Notes: generated from the letters alone by a model not told the origin. A stretch of 64,000 nucleotides of DNA from Hedera helix (GCA_947179155.2 OX359286.1:11442024-11506023), one strand, 5' to 3'; counted from the stretch's first letter, positions 46,801 to 61,555 are shown. Numbers and translations: made by a program.

Positions 46801-49800
46801 AAAGGTGCAATCCTATCACTCTCGCATTCAAAACCGTATGTACAACTAACACAAGTCCTCCGTTAAATAAAACTTATAGTTGTTTCTTAGTTCCCTTAAA
46901 TTGGTAAACAAATAGATGATTTAGTGTCATATTACTTCGTTCGACTTTGTTTAGCATCAAAAGGTGCAATCCTATCACCCTCGCATTCAAAACACTACGT
47001 ATAACTAACACAAGTCCTCCGTTAAAGAAAACTTCTACTTGTTTCATTATTTATTGTTATATTACTTCATTCACCTTTTTTTATCATCAAAAGTTGCAAT
47101 CCTATCACTCTCGCATTCAGAACCGTACGTACAACTAACACAAGTCATCGGTTAAAGGAAACTTCTAGTTGTCTCATTATTTCCTTCAAATTGGTAAACA
47201 AATATATGATTTAGTGTCATATTACTTCGTTCACCTTTGTTTAGCATCAAAAGGTTCAGTCCTATCACTCTCGCATTCAAAATCGTACGTACAACTAACA
47301 CAAGTCCTCGGTTAACGAAAACTTCTAGTTGTTTCATTATTTCCTTCAAATTGGTAAACAAATAGATGATTTAGTGTCATATTACTTCGTTCACCTTTGT
47401 TTAGCATCAAAAGGAGCAATCCTATCACTGTCGCATTCAAAGCCGTACGTACAACTAACGCAATTTCTCGGTTAAAGAAAACTTCTAGTTGTCTCTTTAT
47501 TTCCTTCAAATTGGTAAACAAATACATGATTTAGTGTCATATTACTTCGTTCACCTTTGTTTAGCATCAAAAGGTGCAATCATATCACTCTCGCATTCAA
47601 AACCGTACGTACAACTAACACAAGTCATCGGTTAAAGAAAACTTCTAGTTGTTTTATTATTTCCTACAAATTGGTAAAGAAATAAATGATTTAGTGTCAT
47701 ATTACTTCGTTCACCTTTGTTTATCATCAAAAGTTGCAATCCTATCACTCTCGCATTCAAAACCGTACGTACAACTAACACAAATCCTCGGTTAAAGAAA
47801 ACTTCTAGTTGTTTCATTATTTGCTTCAAATTGCTCAAGAATTTGATGATTTAGTGTCATATTATTTCGTTCACCTTTGTTTAGCATCAAAAGGTGCAAT
47901 CCTATCACCCTCGCATTCAAAACCGTGCGTATAACAAACACAAGTCCTCCGTTAAAGAAAACTTCTACTTGTTTCATTATTTCCTTTAAATTGGTATACA
48001 AATAGATGATTTAGTGTCATATTACTTCGTTCAACTTTGTTTAGCATCAAAAGGTGCAATCCTATCACTTTCGCATTCAAAACCGTACGGTCAACTAACA
48101 CAAGTCCTCGGTTAAAGAAAACTTCTAGTTGTTTCATTATTTCCTTCAAATTGGTAAAAAAAAATAGATGATTTAGTGTCATCTTACTTCGTTCAACTTT
48201 GTTTAGTTCAAAAGGTGCAATCCTATCACTCTCGCATTCAAAACCGTACGTAGTACTAACATAAGTCCTCGGTTAAAAAAAACTTCTAGTTGTTTCATTA
48301 TTTCCATCAAATTGGTTAACAAATAGATGATTTAGTATCTTATTACTTTGTTTTACTTTGTTTAGCATCAAAAGGTGGAATCCTATCACTCTCACATTAA
48401 AAACTGTACGTACGACTAACACAAGTCCTCGGTGAAAGAAAAATTCTAGTTGTTTCATTATTTCCTTGAAATTGGCAATGAAATAGAAGATTTAGTGTCA
48501 TATTACTTCGTTCACCTTTGTTTATCATCAAAAGTTGCAATCCTATCACTCTCGCATTCAAAACCGTACGTACAACTAACACAAATCCTCGGTTAAAGAA
48601 AACTTCTAATTGTCTCATTATTTCCTTCAAATTGGTAAACAAATAGATGATTTAGTGTCATATTACTTCGTTTACCTCTGTTTAGCATCAAAAGGTGCAA
48701 TCTTATCACTCTCGCATTGAAAACCGTACGTACAACGAATGCAAGTACTCGGTTAAAGAATCTTCTAATTGTTTCATTATTTGCTTCAAATTGATCAAGA
48801 ATTTGATGATTTAGTGTCATATTATTTCGTTCACCTTTGTTTAGCATCAAAAAGTGCAATCCTATCATCCTCGCATTCAAAACCGTACAGATAACTAACA
48901 CAAGTCCTCCGTTAAAGAAAACTTCTACTTGTTTCATTATTTCCTTTAAATTGGTATACAAATAGATAATTTAGTGTCATATTACTTCGGTCACCTTTGT
49001 TTAGCATCAAAAGGTGCAATCCTATCACTCTCGCATTCAAAACCGTACGTACAACTAACACAAGTCCTTGGTTAACGAAAACTTCTAGTTGTTTCATTAT
49101 TTCCTTCAAATTGGTAAACAAAAAGATGATTTAGTGTCATATTACTTCGTTCACCTTTGTTTAGCATCAAAAGGAGCAATCCTATCACTGTCGCATTCAA
49201 AGCCGTACGTACAACTAACGCAAGTCCTCGGTTAAAGAAAACTTCTAGTTGTCTCTTTATTTCCTTCAAATTGTTAAACAAATAGATGATTTAGTGTCAT
49301 ATTACTTCGTTCACCTTTGTTTAACATCAAAAGGTGCAATCATATCACTCACGCATTCAAAACCGTACGTACAACTAACACAAGTCATCGGTTAAAGAAA
49401 ACTTCTAGTTGTTTCATTATTTCCTACAAATTGGTAAAGAAATAAATGATTTAGTGTCATATTACTTCGTTCAACTTTGTTTAGCATCAAAAGGTGCAAT
49501 CCTATCACTCTCGCATTGAAAACCGTACGTACAACGAACGCAAGTACTCGGTTAAAGAATCTTTTAATTGTTTCATTATTTGCTTCAAATTGTTCAACAA
49601 TTTGATGATTTAGTGTCATATTATTTCGTTCACCTTTGTTTAGCATCAAAAGGTGCAATCCTATCACCCTCGCATTCAAAACCGTACATTTAACTAACAC
49701 AAGTCCTCCGTTAAAGAAAACTTCTACTTGTTTCATTATTTCCTTTAAATTGGTATACAAATAGATGATTTAGTGTCATATTACTTCGTTCAACTTTGTT

Positions 49801-52800
49801 TAGCATCAAAAGGTGCAATCCTATCACTTTCGCATTCAAAACCGTACGGTCAACTAACAAAAGTCCTCGGTTAAAGAAAACTTCTAGTTGTTTCATTATT
49901 TCCTTCAAATTGGTAAAAAAAAATAGATGATTTAGCGTCAAATTACTTCGTTCAACTTTGTTTAGTTCAAAAGGTGCAATCCTATCACTCACGCATTCAA
50001 AACCGTACGTACTACTAACATAAGTCCTCGGTTAAAAAAATTTTTCTAGTTGTTTCATTATTTCCATCAAATTGGTTAACAAATAGATGATTTAGTAGCT
50101 TATTACTTCGTTTTACTTTGTTTAGCATCAAAAGGTGGAATCCTATCACTCTCACATTAAAAACTGTACGTACGACTAACACAAGTCCTCGATTAAAGAA
50201 AACTTCTAGTTGTTTCATTATTTCCTTGAAATTGGCAATGAAATAGAAGATTTAGTGTCATATTACTTCGTTCACCTTTGTTTATCATCAAAAGTTGCAA
50301 TCCTATCACTCTCGCATTCAAAACCGTACGTACAACTAACACAAATCCTCGGTTAAAGAAATTTTCTAGTTGTCTCATTATTTCCTTCAAATTGGTAAAC
50401 AAATAGATGATTTAGTGTCATATTACTTCGTTCACCTCTGTTTAGCATCAAAAGGTGCAATCCTATCACTCTCGCATTCAAAACCGTACGTACAACGAAC
50501 GCAAGTACTCGGTTAAAAAATCTTCTAATTGTTTCATTATTTGCTTCAAATTGTTCAAGAATTTGATGATTTAGTGTCATATTATTTCGTTCACCTTTGT
50601 TTAGCATCAAAAGGTGCAATCCTATCACCCTCGCATTCAAAACCGTACGTATAACTAACACAAGTCCTCCGTTAAAGAAAACTTCTACTTGTTTCATTAT
50701 TTCCTTTAAATTGGTATACAAATAGATGATTTAGTGTCATATTACTTCGTTCAACTTTGTTTAGCATCAAAAGGTGCAATCCTATCACTTTCACATTCAA
50801 AACCGTACGGTCAACTAACACAAGTCCTCGGTTAAAGAAAACTTCTAGTTGTTTCATTATTTCCTTCAAATTGGTAAAAATAAATAGATGATTTAGTGTC
50901 ATATTACTTCGTTCAACTTTGTTTAGTTCAAAAGGTGCAATCCTATCACTCTCGCATTCAAAACCGTACGTACTACTAACATAAGTCCTCGGTTAAAAAA
51001 AACTTCTAGTTGTTTCATTATTTACATCAAATTGGTTAACAAATAGATGATTTAGTATCTTATTACTTCGTTTTACTTTGTTTAGCATCAAAAGGTGGAA
51101 TCCTATCACTCTCACATTAAAAACTGTACGTACGACTAACACAAGTCCTCGGTTAAAGAAAAATTCTAGTTGTTTCATTATTTCCTTGAAATTGGCAATG
51201 AAATAGAAGATTTAGTGTCATATTACTTCGTTCACCTTTGTTTATCATCAAAAGTTGCAATCCTATCACTCTCGCATTCAAAACCGTACGTACAACTAAC
51301 ACAAATCCTCGGTTAAAGAAAACTTCTAGTTGTCTCATTATTTCCTTCAAATTGGTAAACAAATAGATGATTTAGTGTCATATTACTTCGTTCACCTCTG
51401 TTTAGCATCAAAAGGTGCAATCTTATCACTCTCGCATTGAAAACCGTACGTACAACGAACGCAAGTACTCGGTTAAAGAATCTCCTAATTGTTTCATTAT
51501 TTGCTTCAAATTGTTCAAGAATTTGATGATTTAGTGTCATATTATTTCGTTCACCTTTGTTTAGCATCAAAAAGTGCAATCCTATCACCCTCGCATTCAA
51601 AACCGTACGGATAACTATCACAAGTCCTCCGTTAAAGAAAACTTCTACTTGTTTCATTATTTCCTTTAAATTGGTATACAAATAGATGATTTAGCATCAT
51701 ATTACTTCGTTCACCTTTGTTTAGCATCAAAAGGTGCAATCCTATCACTCTCGCATTCAAAATCGTACGTACAACTAACACAAGTCCTTGGTTAACGAAA
51801 ACTTCTAGTTGTTTCATCATTTCCTTCAAATTGGTAAACAAATAGATGATTTAGTGTAATATTACTTCGTTCACCTTTGTTTAGCATCAAAAGGAGCAAT
51901 CCTATCACTGTCGCATTCAACGCCGTACGTACAACTAACGCAAGTCCTCAGTTAAAGAAAACTTCTAGTTGTCTCTTTATTTCCTTCAAATTGGTAAACA
52001 AATAGATGATTTAGTGTCATATTACTTCGTTCACCTTTGTTTAGTTCAAAAGGTGCAATCCTATCACTCTCGTATTCAAAACCGTACGTACTACTAACAC
52101 AAGTCCTCGGTTAAAAAAAATTTCTAGTTGTTTCATTATTTCCATCAAATTGGTTAACAAATAGATGATTTAGTGTCATATTACTTCGTTCACCTTTGTT
52201 TATCATCAAAAGTTGCAATCCTATCACTCTCGCATTCAGAACCGTACGTCCAACTAACACAAGTCATCGGTTAAAGAAAACTTCTAGTTGTCTCATTATT
52301 TCCTTCAAATTGGTAAACAAATAGATAATTTAGTGTCATATTACTTCGTTCAACTTTGTTTAGCATCAAAAGGTGCAATCCTATCACTCTCACATTCAAA
52401 ACCGTACGTACAACTAACACAAGTCCTCGGTTAAAGAAAACTTCTAGTTGTTTCATTATTTCCTTCAAATTGGTAAAAAAATAGATGATTTAGTGTCATA
52501 TTACTTCGTTCAACTTTGTTTAGTTCAAAAGGTGTAATCCTATCACTCTCGCATTCAAAACCGTACGTACAACCAACACCAGTCTTTGGTTAAAGAAAAC
52601 TTCTAGTTGTTTCATTATTTCCTTGAAATTGGCAATGAAATAGATGATTTATTGTTGTATTACTTTATTCACCTTTGTTTATCATCAAAAGTTGCAATCC
52701 TATCACTCTCGCATTCAGAACCGTACGTACAACTAACACAAGTCATCAGTTAAAGAAAACTTCTAGTTGTCTCATTATTTCCTTCAAATTGGTAAACAAA

Positions 52801-55800
52801 TAGATGATTTAGTGTCATATTACTTCGTTCAACTTTGTTTAGTATCAAAAGGTGCAATCCTATCACTCTCGCATTCAAAACCGTACATACAACTAACACA
52901 AGTCCTCGGTTAACGAAAACTTCTAGTTGTTTCATTATTTCCTTCATATTGGTAAACAAATAGATGATTTAGTGTCATATTACTTCGTTCACCTTTGTTT
53001 AGCATCAAAAGGAGCAATCCTATCACTGTCGCATTCAAAGTCGTACGTACAACTAACGCAAGTCCTCGGTTAAAGAAAACTTCTAGTTGTCTCTTTATTT
53101 CCCTCAAATTGGTAAACAAATAGATGATTTAGTGTCATATTACTTCGTTTAACTTTGTTTAGCATCAAAAGGTGCAATCCTATCACTGTCGCATTCAAAA
53201 CCGTACGGTTAACTAACACAAGTCCTCGGTTAAAGAAAAACTTCGAGTTGTTTCATTATTTTCTTCAAATTGGTAAACGAAAAGATGATTTAGTGTCATT
53301 TTACTTCGTTCAGCTTTGTTTAGCATCAAAAGGTGCAATCCTATCACTCTCGCATTCAAAACTATACGTACAATTAACACAAGTCCTCGATTAAAGAAAA
53401 CTTCTAGTTGTTTCATTATTTCCTTAAAATTGGTTAACAAATAGATGATTTAGTGTCATATTACTTCGTTCATCTTTGTTTAGTATCAGAAGGTGGAATC
53501 CTATCACTCTCGCATTCAAAACCGTACGTACAACTAACACAAGTCCTCGGTTAAAGAAAACTTCTAGTTGTTTCATTATTTCCTTCAAATTGGTAAAGAA
53601 ATAGTTGATTTTTGTTATATTACTTCGTTCAACTTTGTTTAGCATCAAAGGGTGCAATCCTATCACTCTCGCATTCAAAAGGTGCAATTCTTTCATTATT
53701 TCCTTCAAATTGGTAAACAAATTGATGATTTAGTGTCATATTACTTCGTTCAACTTTGTTTAGCATCAAAAGGTGCAATCTTATCACTCTCGCATTCTTA
53801 CGTACAACTAACACAAGTCCTCGGTTAAAGAAAACTTCTAGTTGTTTCATTATTTCTTCAAATTGGTAAACAAATAGATGATTTAGTGTCATATTCATAT
53901 TACTTCGTTCACCTTTGTTTAGCATCAAAATGTGCAATCCTATCACTCTCACATTCAAAATCCTACGTACAACTAACGCAAGTCCTCGGTTAAAGAAACT
54001 TCTATTTGTTTCTTCAAATTGGTAAACATATTGATGATTTAGTGTCATATTATTTCGTTCACCTTTGTTTAGCATCAAAAGGTGCAATCCTATCAAGCTC
54101 GCATTCAAAACCGTACGTACAACTAACACAAGTCCTCCGTTAAAGAAAACTTATAGTTGTTTCTTATTTCCTTTAAATTAGGAAACAAATAGATGATTTA
54201 GTGTCATATTACTTCGTTCAACTTTGTTTAGCATCAAAAGGTGCAATCCTATCACTGTCGCATTCAAAACCGTACGGTTAACTAACACAAGTCCTCGGTT
54301 AAAGAAAACTTCGAGTTGTTTCATTATTTTCTTCAAATTGGTAAACGAAAAAATGATTTAGTGTCATATTACTTTGTTAAGCTTTGTTTAGCATCAAAAG
54401 GTGCAATCCTATCACTCTCGCATTCAAAACCGTACGTACAACTAACAAAAGTCCTCGATTAAAGAAAACTTCTAGTTGTTTCATTATTTCCTTGAAATTG
54501 TTAAACAAATAGATGATTTAGTGTCATATTACTTCATTCAACTTTGTTTAGCATCAAAAGGTGCAATCCTATCACTCTCACATTCAAAATCGTACGTACA
54601 ACTAACGCAAGTCCTCGGTTAAAGAAACTTCTAGTTGTTTCATTATTTCCTTCAAATTGGTAAACAAATAGATGATTTAGTGTCATATTACTTCGTTCAA
54701 CTTTGTTTAGTATCAAAAGGTGCAATCCTATCACTCTCGCATTCAAAACTGTACGTACAACTAACACAAGTCCTCTATTAAAGAAAACTTCTAGTTGTTT
54801 CATTATTTCCATCAAATTGGTAAACAAATAGATGATTTAGTGTCATATTACTTCGTTCATCTTTGTTTAGCATCAGAAGGTGGAATCCTATCACTCTCGC
54901 ATTCAAAACCGTACATACAACTAACACAAGTCCTCGGTTAAAGAAAACTTCTAGTTGTTTCATTATTTCCTTCAAATTGGTAAAAAAATAGATGATTTAG
55001 TGTCATATTACTTCGTTCACCTTTGGTTAGCATCAAAAGGTGCAATCCCATCACTCTCGCATTCAAAACCGTACGTACAACTAACACAAGTCCTCGGTTA
55101 AAGAAAACTTCTAGTTGTTTCATTATTTCCATCAAATTGGTTAAGAAATAGACGATTTAGTATCATATTACTTCGTTTTACTTTGTTTAGCATCAAAAGG
55201 AGGAATCCTGTCACTCTCACATTAAAAACCGTACGTACAACTAACATAAGTCCTCGGTTAAAGAAAATTTCTAGTTGTTTCATTATTTCCATCAAATTGG
55301 CTAACAAATAGATGATTTAGTATCATATTACTTCGTTTTACTTTGTGTAGCATCAAAAGGTGGAATCCTATCACTCTCACATTAAAAACCGTACGTACAA
55401 CTAACAAAAGTCCTCGGTTAAAAAAAACTTCTCGTTGTTTCATTATTTCCTTCAAATTGGTAAACAAATATATGTTTTAATGTCATATTAGTTTGTTCAA
55501 CTTTGTTCAGCATCAAAAGGTGGAATCCTATGACTCACGCATTCAAAATCGTACGTACAACCAACACCAGTATTTGGTTAAAGAAAACTTCTAGTTGTTT
55601 CATTATTTCCTTGAAATTGAAAAACAAATACATCATTTAGTGTGATATTAGTTCGTTCACCTTTGTTTAACATCAAAAGGTGCAATCCTATCACTCTCAC
55701 ATTCAAAATCGTACGTACAACTAACGCAAGTCCTCGGTTAAAGAAATTTCTAGTTGTTTCATTATTTCCTTCAAATTGTTAAACAAATAGATGATTTAGT

Positions 55801-57440
55801 GTCATATTACTTCTTTCAACTTTGTTTAGCATTAAAAGGTGCAATCCTATCACTCTCGCATTCAAAACCATACGTACAACTAACTCAAGTCCTCGGTTAA
55901 AGAAAACTTTCTAGTTTTTTCATTATTTCCATCAAATTGGTTAACAAATAGATGATTTAGTATCATATTCCTTCGTTTTACTTTGTTTAGTATCAAAAGT
56001 TGGAATCCTATCACTCTCACATTCAAAACCGTACGTACAACTAACACAATTCCTCGGTTAAAGAAAACTTCTAGTTGTTTCATTATTTCCTTCAAATTGT
56101 TAAACAAATAGATGTTTTAATGTCATATTACTTTGTTCAACTTTGTTCAACATCAAAAGGTGGAATCCTATCACTCTCGCATTCAAAACCGTACGTACAA
56201 CTAACAAAAGTCCTCGGTTAAAGAAAACTTCTAGTTATCTCATTATTTCCTTCAAATTGGTAAACAAATAGATGATTTAGTGTCATATTACTTCGTTCAC
56301 CTTTGTTTAGCATCAAAACGTGCAATCCTATCACTCTCGCATTCAATACCGTACGTACAACTAACTCCAGTCCTCGGTTAAAGAAAACTTCTAGTTGTTT
56401 CATTATTTCCATCAAATTGGTTAACAAATAGATGATTTAGCGTCATATTACTTCGTTCACCTTTGTTTTGCATCAAAACGTGCAATTCTATCACTTTCGC
56501 ATTTAAAACCGTACGTACAACTAACACAAGTCCTCGGTTAAAGAAAACTTCTAGTTTTTCATTATTTCCTTCAAATTGGTAAACAAATAGATGATTTAGT
56601 GTCATATTACTTCGTTCAACTTTTTTTAGTATCAAAAGGTTCAATCCTATCACTCTCGCATTCAAAACTGTACGTACAACTAACACAAGTCCTCGATTAA
56701 AGAAAACTTCTAGTTGTTTCATTATTTCCTTCCAATTGGTAAACAAATAGATGATTTAGTGTCATATTACTTCGTTCACCTTTCTTTAGCATCAAGAGGT
56801 GCACTCCCATCACTCTCGCATTCAAAACTGTACGTACAACTAACACAAGTCCTCGGTTAAAGAAAACTTCTAGTTGTTTCATTATTTCCTTCAAATTTGT
56901 AAACAAATAGATGATTTAGTGTCATATTACTTCGTTCACCTTTGTTTAGCATCAAAAGGTGCAATCCTATCACTGTCGCATTCAAAACCGTACGGTTAAC
57001 TAACACAAGTCCTCGGTTAAAGAAAACTTCGAGTTGTTTCATTATTTTCTTCAAATTGGTAAACGAAAAGATGATTTAGTGTCTTATTACTTCGTTAAGC
57101 TTTGTTTAGTATCAAAAGGTGCAATCCTATCACTCTCGCATTCAAAACCGTACGTACAACTAACACAAGTCCTCGTTTAAAGAAACTTCTAGTTGTTTCA
57201 TTATTTCCTTGAAATTGGTAAACAAATAGATGATTTAGTGTCATATTACTTTGTTCATCTTTGTTTAGCATCAGAAGGTGGAATCCTATCACTCTCGCAT
57301 TCAAAACCGTACGTACAACTAACTCAAGTCCTCGCTTAAAGAAAACTTCTAGTTGTTTCATTATTTCCTTCCAATTGGTAAACAAATAGATGATTTAGTG
57401 TCATATTACTTCGTTCACCTTTATTTAGCATCAAAAGGTG
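43853..57440 (-). repeat. 160-bp satellite array 3, inverted, about 85 monomers
   Basis: Same monomer family as arrays 1 and 2 but in reverse complement throughout. It has its own variants, such as units with TTCAAGAATTTGATG (near 47830, 48790, 50550 and 51510, with a related unit near 49590) and units lacking part of the TTTAGCATC phrase. A six-monomer (about 960-bp) higher-order unit is clear at about 47790-51840, and a three-monomer (480-bp) unit at 44149/44629. Some monomers are short through deletion (near 47050 and 53690). The right end abuts the clean LTR terminus of element B. Confidence 0.97.
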
Positions 57441-57729
57441 TTGTGACGCCCCCAAATCACTATACTTACTATAGATGACTTGATGCTCACTATAAATGCT
57501 AAATCAATAGGTTTATAGATGATTTCCTTTATTCTGAAATAAAGTTCTCATCCTAATTCCCAAAGATCTTTCATTATTTTATATCAAGTCCTTATAATTG
57601 ATACAAGAGACTTAATATTCAAACATAACCTTTTTATCCTTAATATTTAGATATTCTATAACTTTACATGTTTCAACATCCACGGTATTAAATCATTAGG
57701 ACGGCTCTTGGGAACAGAGAATCTCGCGG

Positions 57730-57801
57730 TGAATGTTTGCATCTTCACCCGTGATAAATGTTTGCATCTTTATCCGTGACAAATGGTTGTATCTTTGTCC
57801 G
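57730..57801. repeat. Three 25-bp tandem repeats in the B LTR
   Basis: Three imperfect units of the form TGA-AAATG-TTGCATCTTTATCCG follow each other. The matching part of the A LTR (about 37450-37560) does not show them, so the triplication arose after A and B diverged or was lost in A. Confidence 0.8.
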
Positions 57802-59520
57802 GTGCAAAATTCTCTTTCCGTACAGAACATTACCCAAATAGTTAAAACCCTCATTCGAAACGTATTTGGTTATAGTGATATCTCTTCATATTAATAATCC
57901 TATTTATCCGACATTCAGAATAGTAATAACGAGTTATACCTGGGTCCGAGGAACCTTAACGATGGATTTGACTTAGTCAACATCGCTTAGTCCTGTCTCG
58001 GATGTACAGCACTCACAAGTTATTTACCGATCCTCATCCAGATAAATAGATTATTATTAATACTATGTTAAGTTTTAACAATTCTAAGTTTAATCAAAGT
58101 AAAGACGTAACAAGAGAATGTGATAAAACTTGATAATATTTATATAATATTCGGTTACATGTGTTGAACTTGTTCTTATTACAAAATGTCATTATGACTA
58201 CAGTTAAGAACAGTTAAGGAAAGCAGTAAACTAGTCTACGCATTTCTTCTTTCCTTTCTTCTTCGAGCCGGAGCTCTCGGGTTTGTCTGCACATTAGGTT
58301 TATATGCAAGGGTGAGCTAAAATGCTCAGCAAGTCTTAAACACATAACATATAAGTGAACTCACACCGATAAGGATTGTAAGGACTCATGGAATAACAAT
58401 TGATATTTACAAATGTTTTAACATAGCAAGACTGAGTGGTGGTTAGACCTTGAACTGTTCTTTGTCTTTCGACTTAGAACCTTTTACAGTGGATATAGAA
58501 AGGGGATCAACCTAACGACATCCTATGTTATGCATAACATACAATACACTGGACAGATCAAGAACAGTAATACATATTTGTTCATCTCAGTTTACTTCAC
58601 ATGTCAGGATCGCCCCAAGACGACTTGGTTTGATATAATAAAGCATTATTCGAATTTATCACGAATAATCATTTCATTTTGCAAGTTATGCCGAAACAAA
58701 AAGCAATAACTCTCGTATCAAAGATTTATAACACGTTGCATACACAAAATGTATAAATCACATAGAAAGCAAGTAAACAAAGTTTAAGGATAGAAAACTT
58801 GCCTTTAGCACAATTTAGGGTTTCCCGGTAATCGATTAAAGCGCCTATACAAAGGGTTTCGTGTACCGAATGTTAGTTTATCGAATTTTCCTTTTGAATA
58901 AGTCTTAGAATAACTTAACTAGACTATTTCCATAGGTGGAATCATTTCGTTAAGTGGCGAACTCAAAATTTTATTTTTTAGTGCTAGGATCCGAATGGTC
59001 CTTAAAAAAAATTCAGCTTCGACCTATTTTATTGCGACAGCCATAACTTTGTCATACGAAAACATTTTTGAGTGATTCTTGAGTCTAAATTGCTTAGAAT
59101 TTCATGATCTACAACTTTCATTTAGGTGTCTAAGGCAGATTCAGAAATTAAATTTTCGGAAATTACCAAAAATATTCTGCTAGTATATTAAACTTAACTT
59201 TCTTTGATCCGATTGGTAAAACATGATACCTCAAGCATTAATTTGCTAAGATAACATGTTCTAACACTCCGTATCACTTCATAACATAAAAATAACAAAA
59301 TCATAAACCTACTTATATAATATTTTATGACTTTTTCTCAAGAACACGAAGAACGAATCGAAGAATACGAAGAACACGAAGAACAAAGTTTCATCGTTCT
59401 TCGTTTCGACTACTAAAACTTGATGCCACAAGCATTATTTAGCAAGGACATCATGTTTCATCATCCCATAACACTAAATTACCAAATCATAAACCTACTT
59501 ATGTAGAAATTATGACTTTT

Positions 59521-59587
59521 GCTCAAGAACACACGAAGAACACGAAGAACGAAAAATCGTACATGGTAACGACTTATGTTCTTGAGC
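59521..59587. other. Stem-loop in the B LTR, conserved with element A
   Basis: Arms GCTCAAGAACA and TGTTCTTGAGC (11 bp, perfect) enclose the same loop as 39203-39269 in A. Further stem-loops of the cluster follow to about 59890. Confidence 0.7.
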
Positions 59588-60053
59588 TTTTGGATTTCAT
59601 ACTTGAAATAATTTGAGCATTATAACTGCTTACATATGTGATTATAACACTTTATAATTGACAAAATTTGGTCATTATAACGACGTGTTTACTTAATTAT
59701 AACAATTTATAATAATACTCCAGAACATACGAAGAACACGGAGAACGGATAAACCGTACATGGATACGACGTATGTTCTTGAACTTTAAACTATGAAATG
59801 AAATTTGACATAACAACGACTTGCTCAAGTCATAAGGAACACGGAGAACGAAAAATCGTACATGGCTACGACTTATGTTCTTGAGCCTCATCGATAAAAT
59901 AAAACTTTAAGCATAATAACGATTAAGAATCGTACCTTTTATTATTGCAAGCTTTAACTATTTCTTTGCAATCGATTCTTGTCTCACAAGAACTCTCTCT
60001 ATATTTGCTCTTTAGCTTTCAAAAATGGTAAAGAACTAATGAACTTAAGCCTT

Positions 60054-60063
60054 CTATTTATAG
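60054..60063 (-). promoter_or_regulatory. Element B LTR TATA box
   Basis: CTATAAATAG on the minus strand has the same flanks as the box in A, with AAATGACTAAAATGCCC-type repeats immediately upstream (about 60075-60125). It splits the LTR into a U3 of about 1.5 kb and an R/U5 of about 2.6 kb. Confidence 0.65.
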
Positions 60064-61332
60064 GAAAACCAAGGGTCGGGGTAGTTTGGTCATTAGTTTA
60101 AAAGCCAAGGGCATTTTAGTCATTTCGCACATTATTTAATTAATAAAACTAGAATAATATCTAGATATTTTCCAAGCCAAGCTTCTAGAAGCTTCCCGAG
60201 CTGTTTTGTCATTATTTCTTCCGATTTCGGTATATCGGATAAATCGCGTGTGATTAATTTAAAATATTTCGCATTAGTAATATAAGTTTTAATTACTTAT
60301 ACGTATTTTATTAATAAAATACATCATTCAGTATTAATATGATGTCTCGTCTGACCCTCAAAGTTTTCCTTGAATTAATCTCGGATAATCTTCCGTATAT
60401 TTTTCTCAAATATACCTACCGGGCGACGCGATTGATAAATTTCTTTCATTCTAGACACTAATTATGATTGAATAATATAATTAGGTATTAATCTGATAAA
60501 TTTGATTATTCAAATTTAATGTTAACCTGTCTCATGTTCCGTTTGATGAAAACAATACGGATGAATTACCAGTTTAATTATATAACAGTCTGATTCCAAC
60601 TAAATGATTAACTAATACTGATTTAAAAACTTGATATTACTGAGTTTTGTTCCGAATAAACACTATTTTGTAAAGTGAAAAGTCCAAAAGACTTGGCACG
60701 TTTTTCGGTGAATAGTGTTTTTGGCGACCATTTCTCAGAAAATGGTTAGAAGACCAAAAAGTCAAAAATAATATTTATTTTCGTCTTTTCCCTATTTCGT
60801 CTTATTCCCGACACACTTTTCGAGAAAATATTTTATTGCTTATTACGCACCGGTGTTGCATACAAACACTGTATCCATCAACGGTTTGATCAAAAACATA
60901 AAGCGTTTTCGTTTGAAGAGCGTTTTACGTTTTATTTTGGGAAAAATATCAGTGGCTCCCTGGTATCTATTCCCCGTATAAATGCTATATCGTGAAATGG
61001 AAAAAGTCCAAACGTTGAAAAGAACGTTCAAAAATACGACAAACGTTTTCTCGTGAATCGTGTCTTTTTCGTCTTTTTCCCAAGAAAATTTTATTGATTC
61101 CCTGACATCTAAACCTCATATTATCACTATGTTGTGAAATGTAAGAAGTCCTACAGATGAAAGAAACAGTCAAACGAATGAAAAACATCACCTCGTGAAT
61201 AGTGCTTTTACACGTTTTTCGAGAAAAACTATTATTGACTGTTTCGTGTTTTCAAATCGTGGGAAGGTTGAATCTTGAAACAGAACGTCATTTCGACGTA
61301 CACGTTTCGCTCGGGAGCTTAGGTTAGAATTC

Positions 61333-61362
61333 CTAGGGTTTAGACCCTAGGGTTTAGGGTTT
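61333..61362. promoter_or_regulatory. Hairpin and telo-box in the B LTR
   Basis: CTAGGGT-TTAG-ACCCTAG (61333-61350) is followed by TTAGGGTTT (61354-61362), as in element A. Two telomere-like units follow each other here, but this is too short to be telomeric DNA. Confidence 0.6.
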
Positions 61363-61555
61363 AGGTTTTATCTTCTTTTCAGATTTTTGAAGAAAAAACT
61401 TTTATGTTCCTTTTTCGTGCTAAGGCTGTATACTTGAACCGAAACACATAAATAAGCAATAACGAAGATTCCATAACACATATAAGATGTAATTCAAGCT
61501 TTATTTATTCACATAAAGTCGGATTACAACTCTCTCGGATGTTCGGAATATTACA

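Larger units (their letters stand above)
57442..61555 (-). repeat. Element B 3' LTR, about 4.1 kb
   Basis: It runs from TGTGACGCCCCC to GGAATATTACA in plus coordinates. It is closely similar to the element A LTR from about 58850 rightwards and more diverged at 57442-58800, where it carries a private 25-bp triple repeat. The TATA box, stem-loop cluster, repeat block and telo-box are all present. Without the 5' LTR, age cannot be estimated. Confidence 0.92.

Noticed and set aside
61340..61370. Telomeric repeat or chromosome end
   Set aside because: Only about two TTTAGGG-like units occur, inside an LTR; it is a telo-box motif and not a telomere.
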